Assembly (NCBI GenBank): GCA_016291185.1
Contig: JAEFAI010000005.1
Location: 39,119-103,118, forward strand
Length of the DNA stretch: 64,000 bases
DNA from: Bacteroidales bacterium
Lineage (GTDB): Bacteria; Bacteroidota; Bacteroidia; Bacteroidales; UBA932
Direction of reading: 5' to 3'
Below are positions 10,307 to 19,102 of this stretch, piece after piece (within the stretch, counting starts at the first letter, position 1; every line of letters starts with the position of its first letter). A program made the translations under genes and the position numbers. The notes under the pieces were generated by a model, which saw only the letters and a list, made by a program, of their open reading frames with translations, had not been told where the DNA came from and made no database searches.

Positions 10307-11772
10307 AACACGGATTGAGATACATAGGAATCGCCCTGGCGCTGTGCCTGGCGCTGCCGGGCTGCCGCGAGGCGGATTTCGCCACGGCCGTGGACGGCAG
10401 TGCCGGCCCGCTGGTGATCTACCCGGACTACAAAGACGTGACCATCCCGGCCAACATCGCGCCGCTGAATTTCCGCTACGCGATGCAGGACGTCCGGCAG
10501 GCGAAGACCACCTTCACGCTGGGCGACCGCTCCGTTACCCTCAAGGGCGCGGCGGTCGAATGGCGCCTGCGCGACTGGAAGGCCTTCCTTTCCGATGCCG
10601 CCGGGCAGACCGTGACCGTGTCGGCGGAGGCCGTCGTGGACGGCCAGCCGGTATCCGACCAATGGTCGTTCTACGTGAGTGAGGACGCGATTGACGGCTG
10701 GCTGACCTACCGCCTCATCGAGCCGTCCTACCAGATGTTCAATGAAGTATCCATCATGGAGCGCTGCATCGAGAACTTCGACGAGACGGTGATCAGCGAC
10801 TACAAGCATACCGACAATGCCTGCATGAACTGCCACATCCACGGGCAGGCGCGCGGGGACTATTCCCTGTTCTATATCCGCGGTCCCAAGGGCGGCGCCA
10901 TCCTGAATCAGGACGGTAAGTTGCGCAAGCTGACGCTGAACGCTCCCGGGATGCTTTCCGGCACCGTGTACGGCGAACTGCACCCCTCGGGCCGCTTCGG
11001 CGTGTTCTCCACCAATGTGGTCCTGCCGAGTTTCCACACGCTGGCCGGCGCGCGCATGGAGGTCTATGATTCCGCGTCCGACCTCACGGTCGCGGACTTC
11101 GAAAACAACGTGATGATCAACCTCCCGCACGTGGCCCGGGCGGACAAACTGGAGACCTTCCCCTGCTTCTCCGCCGACGGCCGCTCGGTTTTCTACTGCG
11201 TAGCGGACTCTCTGACGCTCCCGGAGCAGATCAAAGAGCTGAAATACGACCTGGTCCGCGCGGACTTTGACCCGGCGACGGGGCGGATCGGCGAGCTGGT
11301 GGACACCATCTGGAGCGGACGCGCCCACAATGCTTCCGTGTGCCATCCCAAGGCTTCCCCGGACGGCCGCTGGCTGCTCTTCACCGTGGCGGATTACGGT
11401 ACCTTCCCGCTCTTCCACGCGGAGTGCATGCTCTATCTGACGGACCTGCAGACGGGAGAAACGCGCCCTTTGGACGAAGTCAAGGGCGACAAGTCCGACT
11501 CCTACCACAGCTGGTCCTCGAACAGCCGCTGGTTCGTGTTTGCGAGCAAGCGCGGGGACGGCCAGTACGGCAAGCCCTATTTCTGCCACGTGGACGCGGA
11601 CGGACGCATGACCAAGCCCTTCGTGCTGCCGCAGAAGTCTTCCCGCTTCTATGTGTATAATCTAAAATCCTTCAACATCCCTGACCTGGGTTCTTCTTCC
11701 ACCGGAATGACGGTCCGGGACGCCGCGCGGATGTTCAAGATGTCCAACGAAGCGTTCTCCCAGGCGGAATAG
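10303..11772 (+). CDS. TolB/PD40-type beta-propeller lipoprotein with a CXXCH motif
   Basis: 489-residue periplasmic or surface lipoprotein of unknown role. The signal peptide ends ALCLALPGCRE, with Cys as acceptor. The C-terminal two thirds contain PD40/TolB-like propeller blades (ETFPCFSADGRSVFYCVAD, CHPKASPDGRWLLFTVADYG, DSYHSWSSNSRWFVFASKRG). Before the propeller sits ACMNCHIHG (Cys174-His178), a single CXXCH of the kind that binds c-type heme. The gene overlaps the DUF6057-like gene by 4 bases, so the products probably work together at the envelope. No enzyme signature is visible. Heme binding is inferred from the motif alone; the site could instead bind a metal or be fortuitous. Confidence 0.85.
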   Translation: MKHGLRYIGIALALCLALPGCREADFATAVDGSAGPLVIYPDYKDVTIPANIAPLNFRYAMQDVRQAKTTFTLGDRSVTLKGAAVEWRLRDWKAFLSDAAGQTVTVSAEAVVDGQPVSDQWSFYVSEDAIDGWLTYRLIEPSYQMFNEVSIMERCIENFDETVISDYKHTDNACMNCHIHGQARGDYSLFYIRGPKGGAILNQDGKLRKLTLNAPGMLSGTVYGELHPSGRFGVFSTNVVLPSFHTLAGARMEVYDSASDLTVADFENNVMINLPHVARADKLETFPCFSADGRSVFYCVADSLTLPEQIKELKYDLVRADFDPATGRIGELVDTIWSGRAHNASVCHPKASPDGRWLLFTVADYGTFPLFHAECMLYLTDLQTGETRPLDEVKGDKSDSYHSWSSNSRWFVFASKRGDGQYGKPYFCHVDADGRMTKPFVLPQKSSRFYVYNLKSFNIPDLGSSSTGMTVRDAARMFKMSNEAFSQAE

Positions 11773-11835
11773 CCGGGATGGGCGGAAATCAACACAAATT
11801 GTTACACAAACGGCCATAAGGAATAGGGATTTTCG

Positions 11836-11843
11836 TATCTTTG
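11836..11843 (+). promoter_or_regulatory. Bacteroidetes -7 box for the GH67 gene
   Basis: TATCTTTG matches TAnnTTTG 25 bases before the ATG at 11869. It suggests the alpha-glucuronidase has its own promoter apart from the upstream propeller lipoprotein. Confidence 0.6.
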
Positions 11844-11868
11844 TACAAAGTACAAACCACAAATCTCT

Positions 11869-13890
11869 ATGCAGAAATCCCTTTTTCTGACCGCCCTGGC
11901 AGGCGCGGCGCTGCTCGCCGCCTGCAGCCGTCCCGCCCCCGTGGCGCAGGACGGTACGGACCTCTGGCTGGCCGCCGGCCGGCCCTATGCCGATGTCCTT
12001 GCTTCCGTCGAGACGACCATTGATCCCGCCCTTCCGGCGGAAGGTTACCATATTTATGACGCCGACGGGCAGCGCCACGTCGCCGCCGGTTCCGAAGCCG
12101 GCCTGCGTTATGGCGTCTATGCCCTGCAGCGTGCCGAGGTGCTGGGCCAGGCCGGTCCGGGTGTGGACATCCAGGAGCAGCCCTATTACGACCTGCGCCT
12201 GCTCAACCACTGGGATAACCTGGACGACACCGTGGAGCGCGGCTATGCCGGCGAATCGATGTGGGAGTGGACCTCCCCGACCGTCCCGGAGGCGCGCATC
12301 CGCCACTACGGCGAGCTCTGCGCTTCCGTCGGCATCAACGGCGCCGTGTTGAACAATGTCAATTCCAACCCGCTGATCCTCGACGCGGAGCATATCGCGC
12401 GCGTGGCGAAGATCGCGGATATCCTCCGCGAATACGGCATCAAGACCTACCTGTCCATCAAGTGGACCAGCCCCATCGCCCTGAGCGGCCTGAAGAGCGG
12501 TGATCCGCTCAATCCCCAGGTCCGTCAGTGGTGGAAGGACAAGGCGGCCGAGATCTACCGGGCCATCCCGGATTTCGGCGGCTTCCTCGTCAAGGCCAAC
12601 TCCGAGGGCCAGGCCGGTCCGCAGGACTATGGCCGCACGCACGCGGACGGCGCCAACATGCTGGGCGAGGCCCTCGCCCCGTACGGCGGTATCGTGATGT
12701 GGCGCGCTTTCGTCTATAGCCCCACGAGCCCCGACCGCGCCAACCAGGCCGTCGAGGAGTTCCTGCCGCTGGACGGCCAGTTCGCCGACAACGTGATCGT
12801 GCAGATCAAGAACGGTCCCGTGGACTTCCAGCCGCGCGAGCCCTTCAGCCCGCTCTTCGGCAAGCTGAAGAATACGCAGATGATGATGGAATTCCAGATC
12901 ACCCAGGAGTACCTGGGCTTCTCCAACCACCTGGCCTATCTGGGCACGATGTGGGAGGAGTGCCTAAAGTCCGACACCTACCGCGACGGCCCCGGCACGC
13001 CCGTTTCCAAGACGATCACCGCCATTGCGGGCGTCGCCAATACCGGCCAGGACCCCAACTTCTGCGGCTATGTCTTTGCGCAGGCCAACTGGTATGCCTT
13101 TGGCCGCCTGGCTTGGAATCCTGACCTCTGCGCCGAGCAGGTCGCCGACGAGTGGATCCGCCAGACCTTCCTCAAGCCCGAGGGTATGACGGACAAGGCC
13201 TTTGCATCGAAATTCATCGCGCCGGTGCGCGACATCCTGATGGCCTCTCGCGAAGCGGTCGTCAATTATGAGATGCCTGTGGGCCTGCACCACCTCTTTG
13301 GCGGCACGCACTACGGCCCTGCTCCCTGGGACCGCCTCGGCCGCCCTGACTGGACGCCGGCCTATTATCACCAGGCGGACAGCGCCGGCATCGGCTTCGA
13401 CCGCACCCGGAGCGGATCGGACAATGTCGATCAGTACAATGAGCCTCTCGCTTCGCAGTACAACGAGCTCGCCTCCTGCCCGGAGAACCTCCTGCTGTGG
13501 TTCCATCATCTGAGCTGGGATTACAAGCTCTCTTCCGGCCGCACGGTCTGGGACGAGATCTGCCTGCACTACGACGCCGGCATCAAGCAGGTCGAGGCCT
13601 TCCGCCAGACCTGGGCGGGCCTGAAGCCGTACGTGGCTCCCGCCCTCTGGGAGGAGACCGCGAAGAAGCTGGAGATCCAGCAGCACGACGGCGAATGGTG
13701 GCGCGATGCCAACGTGGGCTACTTCCAGCGGATCAACGGCCTTCCGTTGCCCGCCGACGTGCGCCCGCTCGAGGCGCCCATCGATTCGCTGATCTACCGT
13801 CAGATCCGGTCTGACCGCCTCGAGATGCCGATCCACGACGAGAACAATCGTCCCGTCATCGTCGCTCCCCGTTTCCGTCGTCCCCAGTAA
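11869..13890 (+). CDS. GH67 alpha-glucuronidase lipoprotein
   Basis: Removes (4-O-methyl-)glucuronic acid from the non-reducing end of xylo-oligosaccharides, EC 3.2.1.139. The 673-residue protein starts with a lipoprotein signal peptide (ALLAACSRP). GH67 core signatures include YYDLRLLNHWDNLDDTVERG, VLNNVNSNPLI, YLSIKWTSPIALSGL and AYLGTMWEECLKSD. Three acidic residues, Glu246 (KANSEGQ), Asp319 (GPVDFQP) and Glu347 (ITQEYLG), are spaced 73 and 28 residues apart, matching the spacing of the catalytic Glu292, Asp365 and Glu393 of Cellvibrio GlcA67A. The lipid anchor places it in the periplasm or outer membrane. It is followed by an SGNH esterase, giving a debranching pair for acetylated glucuronoxylan. 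Confidence 0.96.
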   Translation: MQKSLFLTALAGAALLAACSRPAPVAQDGTDLWLAAGRPYADVLASVETTIDPALPAEGYHIYDADGQRHVAAGSEAGLRYGVYALQRAEVLGQAGPGVDIQEQPYYDLRLLNHWDNLDDTVERGYAGESMWEWTSPTVPEARIRHYGELCASVGINGAVLNNVNSNPLILDAEHIARVAKIADILREYGIKTYLSIKWTSPIALSGLKSGDPLNPQVRQWWKDKAAEIYRAIPDFGGFLVKANSEGQAGPQDYGRTHADGANMLGEALAPYGGIVMWRAFVYSPTSPDRANQAVEEFLPLDGQFADNVIVQIKNGPVDFQPREPFSPLFGKLKNTQMMMEFQITQEYLGFSNHLAYLGTMWEECLKSDTYRDGPGTPVSKTITAIAGVANTGQDPNFCGYVFAQANWYAFGRLAWNPDLCAEQVADEWIRQTFLKPEGMTDKAFASKFIAPVRDILMASREAVVNYEMPVGLHHLFGGTHYGPAPWDRLGRPDWTPAYYHQADSAGIGFDRTRSGSDNVDQYNEPLASQYNELASCPENLLLWFHHLSWDYKLSSGRTVWDEICLHYDAGIKQVEAFRQTWAGLKPYVAPALWEETAKKLEIQQHDGEWWRDANVGYFQRINGLPLPADVRPLEAPIDSLIYRQIRSDRLEMPIHDENNRPVIVAPRFRRPQ

Positions 13891-13924
13891 TCCCGTCATT
13901 CCGTCATCCCCGACCTCCCCTTTA

Positions 13925-13950
13925 GTCATTCCGGGCTTGACCCGGAATCT
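13925..13950. repeat. short palindromic repeat (GTCATTC-stem-GAATCT type, CCGGG stem)
   Basis: AGTCATTCCGGG, a 4-base loop and CCCGGAATCT form a hairpin between the GH67 and SGNH genes. Near-identical copies are at 43878-43903, 61039-61064 and, inside yfhO, at 30071-30096. Confidence 0.85.
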
Positions 13951-13958
13951 CAACCGAT

Positions 13959-15155
13959 ATGAAAAAGATCCTATACATATTGATGGCCGCGGCGCTCTGC
14001 TTCGCCGCTTGCGCCCAGACCCCCGACTGGACCACCACCTGGGCCACGGCCCTGCAGATTGCCGAGCCGCACAACAATCCGCCGGCCCCCGGCCTCGCGA
14101 ATAATTCCTTCCGCCAGATCGTCCAGGTGTCGATCGGCGGCGAGGCCCTGCGCCTGCATCTGTCCAACCTGTTCAATGAGGACGAGACCGAGATCCTCGG
14201 CGTGGAGATTGCCCACGCCGCGACGATGGGCGCGAGCCCTGAGATTGTGGAAGGGACTACCGTGGCGCTGACCTTCGGCGGTGAGCGTGCCGTCACGATG
14301 GCACCCGGCGAGGCGGTCGTGTCCGACCCGGTGGACTTCGCGCTGGAGGAGCGCGAGAACCTCGCCATCACCATCCACTATGGTAAGATTTCCGCGACGC
14401 GCCTGACCAGCCATCCGGGCTCCCGCACCACGTCCTACATTGCTGCCGGAAACACGACCGACTTCTCCGACCCCGTGGCCAAGACCGACCACTGGTACAC
14501 CATCAGCGCCATCGACGTGATGCCGCTGCGCCCCAGTGCCGCCATCGCCGTGCTTGGCGACTCCATCACGGACGGCCGCGGTACGACCACCAACGGCCAG
14601 GACCGCTGGACCGACCAGCTGTCCCGCTCGTTGCTCGCCGACCCGGCGACGCGCGATCTGGCAGTGCTCAATTTCGGCTTGGGCGGCAACTGCATCCTGC
14701 GGGGCGGCAACGGCCCCACGGCCCAGAGCCGCTATGCGCGCGACCTTTTCTCCCCCTGCGGCGTCAAATACGTCATCCTCTTCGAGGGGACGAACGACCT
14801 TGGCGGCAGCCGGGACGGCGAGAAGACGGCCGAGGACATCCAGGCCGTCTGGCGCGAGGTCATTGGGGCGGCGCATGAGCGCGGCATCAAGGTGATCGGC
14901 GCCACGGTGACCTCCGCCGTGGGAAGCTTCTATCAGCGCGCCGGCGAGCACGAGAGGGGACGTCAGGCGCTGAACAAGTGGATCCGCGAGAGCGGGGAAT
15001 TCGACGGCGTAATCGACTTCGACGCGATCACCGCCGGTCCGGACGATCCCACGCGCATCAACCCGGCCTTCCTCTTCGAGAACGACTGGCTGCACCTCAA
15101 TGCCGACGGCTACCGCCTGATGGGCAGCAGCATCGATCATGCGCTGTTCCGGTAG
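13959..15155 (+). CDS. SGNH/GDSL-family esterase lipoprotein
   Basis: Secreted hydrolase, probably a carbohydrate acetyl-esterase given the GH67 neighbour. The signal peptide ends CFAACAQ. Residues about 25-190 form a beta-rich accessory domain (FRQIVQVSIGGEALRLHLSN, APGEAVVSDPVDFALEE). The SGNH domain follows with block I VLGDSITDG (nucleophile Ser202), block III LFEGTNDLGG and block V DWLHLNADGY (Asp376, His379). Length is 398 residues. It is 68 bases from the GH67 stop, with only a palindromic repeat between, so read-through co-expression is likely. The substrate is inference; other SGNH proteins of this architecture are annotated simply as GDSL lipase/acylhydrolase. Confidence 0.92.
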   Translation: MKKILYILMAAALCFAACAQTPDWTTTWATALQIAEPHNNPPAPGLANNSFRQIVQVSIGGEALRLHLSNLFNEDETEILGVEIAHAATMGASPEIVEGTTVALTFGGERAVTMAPGEAVVSDPVDFALEERENLAITIHYGKISATRLTSHPGSRTTSYIAAGNTTDFSDPVAKTDHWYTISAIDVMPLRPSAAIAVLGDSITDGRGTTTNGQDRWTDQLSRSLLADPATRDLAVLNFGLGGNCILRGGNGPTAQSRYARDLFSPCGVKYVILFEGTNDLGGSRDGEKTAEDIQAVWREVIGAAHERGIKVIGATVTSAVGSFYQRAGEHERGRQALNKWIRESGEFDGVIDFDAITAGPDDPTRINPAFLFENDWLHLNADGYRLMGSSIDHALFR

Positions 15156-15163
15156 AAGCCTCT

Positions 15164-18085
15164 CTACATTTGCACGGAAAAGATCAGCGAGAAAGAGTGC
15201 CGCTGCACCGGCAGCTCCTTTGCGACCAGCGTCGCATAGGAGGGTCCTCCGTTGTAGTTGTACGACACGCCGATGCGGGTCGGGAATGGCACCCAGAAGA
15301 AGTTGCCCAGCACGGCAGCGAGATCTACGCCGGCGCTGAACAGAGCTCCCTTTTCCTGCTGGGAAGAGAAAGCCGTATAGTCTCCGTGCAGGGTCAGCTC
15401 GAAGTTGCGCAGATACGCCACCGGTCCCAGCAGGGCCCGGTCCACGGGGATCAGAGGCAGTTTGTAGTCCAGGGCGGCCTTGAACTGCGAGGGATAGGCG
15501 GCCAGCCAACGCATCACCGGCGTCGTGAAACCGCGCGGCGTCGTCCTGACGACCGCTTCGTGGAACAGACCGTCGAAAGATCTGGCATACATCGCGCTCC
15601 AGCGCACCCCGTGCGTCTCGTGCAGGCCGGGCAGGTAGCCGTACAGGTAGCCATAGGCCGACGGCGAGAACAAGCCGGAGATCCACCGGAAGTTGTAGCC
15701 CAACTCGGCCCCCAGACCCAGGCGGGGATAGACCCGTGAACTCGGCGCGCACTGCATGATGTAGCCGCGCAGATTCACGCTCGTGCGGAACATCGGGCTT
15801 CCATCCTCGAAACGGTCGGTATTCCAGTACAGCGTGGCCGTGGGCACGAGGCCGCGCTGCCAGCCGCCGGAAGTGAAATTCCAGGGGATATAGACTTTGA
15901 AATCGCCGGACACGGACGGGACGTTCAACTCCTGCGTCTTCAGGCGGATGACCTGCTTCGCCCAGTCGTGTTCTATGGAATACTCACAGGCGTTCCGGTC
16001 GCCGAAGTCCACGGAGGCCTCGATCACGGGATAGAGCCCTGTGTAAGTGAAACTGGCGTGCAGCGAATGCCGCCAGAGGCCGTCAACGGGGGCCGCGTGA
16101 TAGCCGGCAAAACCGTAGCCCGTGCCCAGGTCGTTCTGCCAGAAGGCGGTCGCGCCCAGGCCGGCATCCTGCATCAGCGTTTCAAAAGAAAAGTTGTCGA
16201 TAGAGTCGAAATGGAAATAGAAGGGCAACCAGGAGTGGAAGCGGAACAGGTGTGCCAGTTTATTGTAGGGCTTCGGATCGCTCACCTCCACCGGCGCGTC
16301 CCAGTCGATCGACTCCGTCTCGCCCGCGGCCAGTTCGTCGGCGAAGGGCGACTTCGCCGGCTTCGTGAAATCGGCGGCCACCGGCTGCAACGCGTTCCAG
16401 GCCACTTTATGGACCAGGCGTCCTTCGGGTTGCAGGGCAGTGAAAAACAGGGTATCGGCTTCCAGATGGAAATCCTTGCCGCCGAAGCGCAGGTTCGTCA
16501 GGCGCTCCACCCGGCCGTCGGAGGGATCCAGGGCATATAGCTCCTGGACACCCGTCAGGTCGCTGGAGAACATCAGCCGGCCGCCCTGCTCCCACAACTC
16601 GCCGATGCTGACCGGCGCGGGGTCCAGCACCGGGACGAAGCCGTCCGCCACGCGGTACAGGCCGGCCCCCGCTTCCGTGATGGCGCTTGCATACAGCACG
16701 TCTGTCAGCCAGATCGTTTCCACCACCTGCATGCCTTCCGGCGCCCGCCAGTCGCGCAGACGCTGGCCGTTCTCCGCGTCCAGCAGAACCACGCGGCTGG
16801 TGCCGTCGACCGGGTACTCCGTCACGGACAGCACCGGCTCGGTCGGCGCCGGAACGGGATTGTAATAGCGCGTCTTGCGCGTCAGCTTGCGGGCCTTTTT
16901 GCCGTCAAAGCTTCGGATGATCGAATAGGAACGGAGCGGCCAGCGGGCGTCACGTACCACCTCGCTCCAGTAGGTGCGGCCCAGCGGACCGCCGGATTCC
17001 GGGCCGGACACGTGGACGCCCAGCAGGATATGCGGTTCCACCCGCCCGTCCGGGTAAATGCGAACCAGCCGGTCCGGCTGCGTGATTCCCGAGCGGATCG
17101 CGTAAATATGGTCTCCCTGGTGGTCCAGGCCCGTGTATTCCGTGAAGCGGCGCGGTACGGCGGTGACGCGCTCCGTCTGCAGGAACGGTCCGCGGGCAAG
17201 CTCATCCGCCGCCCAGCATTGCTGCAAAGAGTCGCAGACGGCCGCGAAAGCGTCCTTGAAGCGCAGGCCGGTGGCTTCGCGAACGGTTTTGTCCCAGTTC
17301 AGGAAGGCGATGCCATGCTGGGCGACGCGCCGGTAGAAGCGGGCGCTGAGGTCCGGCACGTCAAAGGTGGCGCGGATGCCGCCCACGGCCAGGTAGCCGG
17401 CCCGGTAGTAATCGGGGGTATAGTAGCGCTGCGAGCCATAGCGCCAGCGCCAGAAGTCGCGCTGGTCGCCGGCGGCAAAGCTGACGCGGTAATACTCCAG
17501 GAAATCAGCGCTGCGGCCCCGTCCATGCAGGGATAAAGCCGTCTCCGCGACCACCGCGTCGCCTTCGAAGAAGGCCGGGCCGCCATAGACCGCCGCGAGG
17601 GCGCCAGGGATCAGTTGTCCGGTCAGGACATTCAGCGCGCGGAAGGGCTTCATCGCACCCGACTGCAGCTGTGCCACGTGGCGGGACTCGTGAATCCCAA
17701 GGTGCTTCATCCAGGGATAGCTTTCATCCGGAAAGGCGTCCGGGACGGTCAGCAGTTCCATGCGTCGGGGCGCCCAGGTCACCAGACCGTTGGAGTAGGC
17801 GGTCCAGGCGTGCAGCACGACGGGCATCTTGTTGCCGTAGGCCGCATTCGGCCGAATGCCGATGCTGCCGGCTACGGGCGTAGCGGCCCGTTCCAGCGTC
17901 TGGGCATAGGCGCGCGCCAGAGAGTCCAGCCCGCGGGGATAGACCACCCGGTAGGTCGGGGTCTCGATCTGGTTCCATCGAAGCCCGCCAGGATCCGCGC
18001 CCATTGTATGGAACTGGGCAAAAACGGGTTTGGCCGCCCCGAACAGGAGCAGCCAAACGGCCAGTATCGTTAGCAGGCGTCTCAT
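15164..18085 (-). CDS. large secreted HEXXH / beta-propeller / outer-membrane-barrel protein
   Basis: Uncharacterised envelope protein of 973 residues. ATG at 18085 gives a clean signal peptide (MRRLLTILAVWLLLFGAAKP) and fits the -7 box just upstream; an in-frame ATG 45 bases further upstream lacks a signal-like start. Residues 132-136 are HESRH, an HEXXH zinc-protease motif, with FFEGDAVVAE supplying a possible third ligand (Glu174), a gluzincin/peptidase-MA-like layout. TolB-like blades follow (YYNPVPAPTEPVLSVTEYP, ELYALDPSDGRVERLTNL). The C-terminal third is rich in alternating aromatic strands and ends FSLIFSVQM, typical of a beta-barrel. It converges with the SGNH gene, 8 bases apart. 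Protease activity is inferred from the motif only. Confidence 0.85.
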   Translation of the reverse strand: MRRLLTILAVWLLLFGAAKPVFAQFHTMGADPGGLRWNQIETPTYRVVYPRGLDSLARAYAQTLERAATPVAGSIGIRPNAAYGNKMPVVLHAWTAYSNGLVTWAPRRMELLTVPDAFPDESYPWMKHLGIHESRHVAQLQSGAMKPFRALNVLTGQLIPGALAAVYGGPAFFEGDAVVAETALSLHGRGRSADFLEYYRVSFAAGDQRDFWRWRYGSQRYYTPDYYRAGYLAVGGIRATFDVPDLSARFYRRVAQHGIAFLNWDKTVREATGLRFKDAFAAVCDSLQQCWAADELARGPFLQTERVTAVPRRFTEYTGLDHQGDHIYAIRSGITQPDRLVRIYPDGRVEPHILLGVHVSGPESGGPLGRTYWSEVVRDARWPLRSYSIIRSFDGKKARKLTRKTRYYNPVPAPTEPVLSVTEYPVDGTSRVVLLDAENGQRLRDWRAPEGMQVVETIWLTDVLYASAITEAGAGLYRVADGFVPVLDPAPVSIGELWEQGGRLMFSSDLTGVQELYALDPSDGRVERLTNLRFGGKDFHLEADTLFFTALQPEGRLVHKVAWNALQPVAADFTKPAKSPFADELAAGETESIDWDAPVEVSDPKPYNKLAHLFRFHSWLPFYFHFDSIDNFSFETLMQDAGLGATAFWQNDLGTGYGFAGYHAAPVDGLWRHSLHASFTYTGLYPVIEASVDFGDRNACEYSIEHDWAKQVIRLKTQELNVPSVSGDFKVYIPWNFTSGGWQRGLVPTATLYWNTDRFEDGSPMFRTSVNLRGYIMQCAPSSRVYPRLGLGAELGYNFRWISGLFSPSAYGYLYGYLPGLHETHGVRWSAMYARSFDGLFHEAVVRTTPRGFTTPVMRWLAAYPSQFKAALDYKLPLIPVDRALLGPVAYLRNFELTLHGDYTAFSSQQEKGALFSAGVDLAAVLGNFFWVPFPTRIGVSYNYNGGPSYATLVAKELPVQRHSFSLIFSVQM

Positions 18086-18091
18086 TAGCTG

Positions 18092-18099
18092 CAAATTTA
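18092..18099 (-). promoter_or_regulatory. -7 box very close to the start of the HEXXH-propeller gene
   Basis: The minus strand reads TAAATTTG (TAnnTTTG) only 6 bases from the ATG at 18085, implying a leaderless or near-leaderless transcript. Confidence 0.5.
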
Positions 18100-18129
18100 A
18101 CTTTTTTTCGCTAACTTTATGGCTTGGCA

Positions 18130-19098
18130 ATGAAAAGGTCCGTATTCATATTCCTGCTTCTTCCGGCGCTGTTGTTGGCGGGCTGCCGGGGCGGCGGCCG
18201 GCCGCAGGAGAGCGCTTCGCCGCAGTTGCGCGCGTTCCCGTATCCTGAGGTTCCGGCGGTGTATTCCGACCCGGAAGTGCGGCAGGACTGGATCCTGGAC
18301 CATTTCTGGGATGCTTTCCTTGCCGGCGACGGCCCCTGCGACACGAGCGCCGTGCTGGGGGTGCGTCATTCCGACGTGGAGGGCCAGGTGGCACTCTTTG
18401 TCCAGCAACTGGAACAGCTGCCGCTGTCGGAGGCGCAGCGCAAGATGCGTCACTTCTTCGAGCAGGTCGAGGAGCGGCAGGCGGCCGACACGGCTTCGCA
18501 TTTCTATCTGCTGATGGAAGAAATCGTGACCCGATATCTCTATGATCCCAATTCCCCCGTGCGCAACGAGGATCTGTATCTTCCGTATGTTGAGGGGCTT
18601 GCCGCATCGCGCTTCACGCGAGACGTGGCCCGTCCGGGCTATGTCTATCAGGCGCGGATGTGCGCCCTCGCGCCGGTGGGCAGCGTGGCGCCGGATTTCC
18701 GCTTCACGGACGCGCGCGGCCGCACCCGCCACCTGCACGACGTGAAGGCACGCGCGACCCTGCTCTTCTTCAGCAATCCAGGCTGCTATGCCTGTCGGGA
18801 TATCATCGAGCGGGTAACCGCGATTCCCGGCATCGATGAGCGCATCGCCCGCGGGGACTTCGCCGTGGTCAATGTCTATATCGACGAGGACCTCGACGCC
18901 TGGCGCGCCTACGAACCCAACTACCCGCGCAACTGGCTCTGCGGCTACGAGCCTGACGGCCTGGTGCGCTCCGACCGGATCTACAACGTCCGGGCAATTC
19001 CGTCGCTGTACCTCCTCGGCGAGGGGCAGCGCATCCTGATGAAAGACGCTCCCGTAGAGCGGGTCGTCTCCTGGCTGCAAAATTCACAAAATCAATAA
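18130..19098 (+). CDS. thioredoxin-like lipoprotein with DUF5106-like N-terminus
   Basis: Periplasm-facing lipoprotein of 322 residues. ATG at 18130 (MKRSVFIFLLLPALLLAGCR) is chosen over the TTG two codons upstream because it gives a standard lipoprotein signal. A helical N-terminal region (about 30-170, FWDAFLAGDGPCDTSAVLGV) resembles the DUF5106 domain found with TlpA-type proteins. The C-terminal half is a thioredoxin fold: SVAPDFRFTDARGRTRHLHD, LLFFSNPGCYACRDI with a CYAC redox pair, and VRAIPSLYLLGEGQRI with the cis-Pro. A thiol-disulfide role in the envelope is likely. The start is about 45 bases from the divergent propeller-barrel gene, so regulatory sequence is shared. Confidence 0.88.
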   Translation: MKRSVFIFLLLPALLLAGCRGGGRPQESASPQLRAFPYPEVPAVYSDPEVRQDWILDHFWDAFLAGDGPCDTSAVLGVRHSDVEGQVALFVQQLEQLPLSEAQRKMRHFFEQVEERQAADTASHFYLLMEEIVTRYLYDPNSPVRNEDLYLPYVEGLAASRFTRDVARPGYVYQARMCALAPVGSVAPDFRFTDARGRTRHLHDVKARATLLFFSNPGCYACRDIIERVTAIPGIDERIARGDFAVVNVYIDEDLDAWRAYEPNYPRNWLCGYEPDGLVRSDRIYNVRAIPSLYLLGEGQRILMKDAPVERVVSWLQNSQNQ

Positions 19099-19102
19099 CA
19101 AC

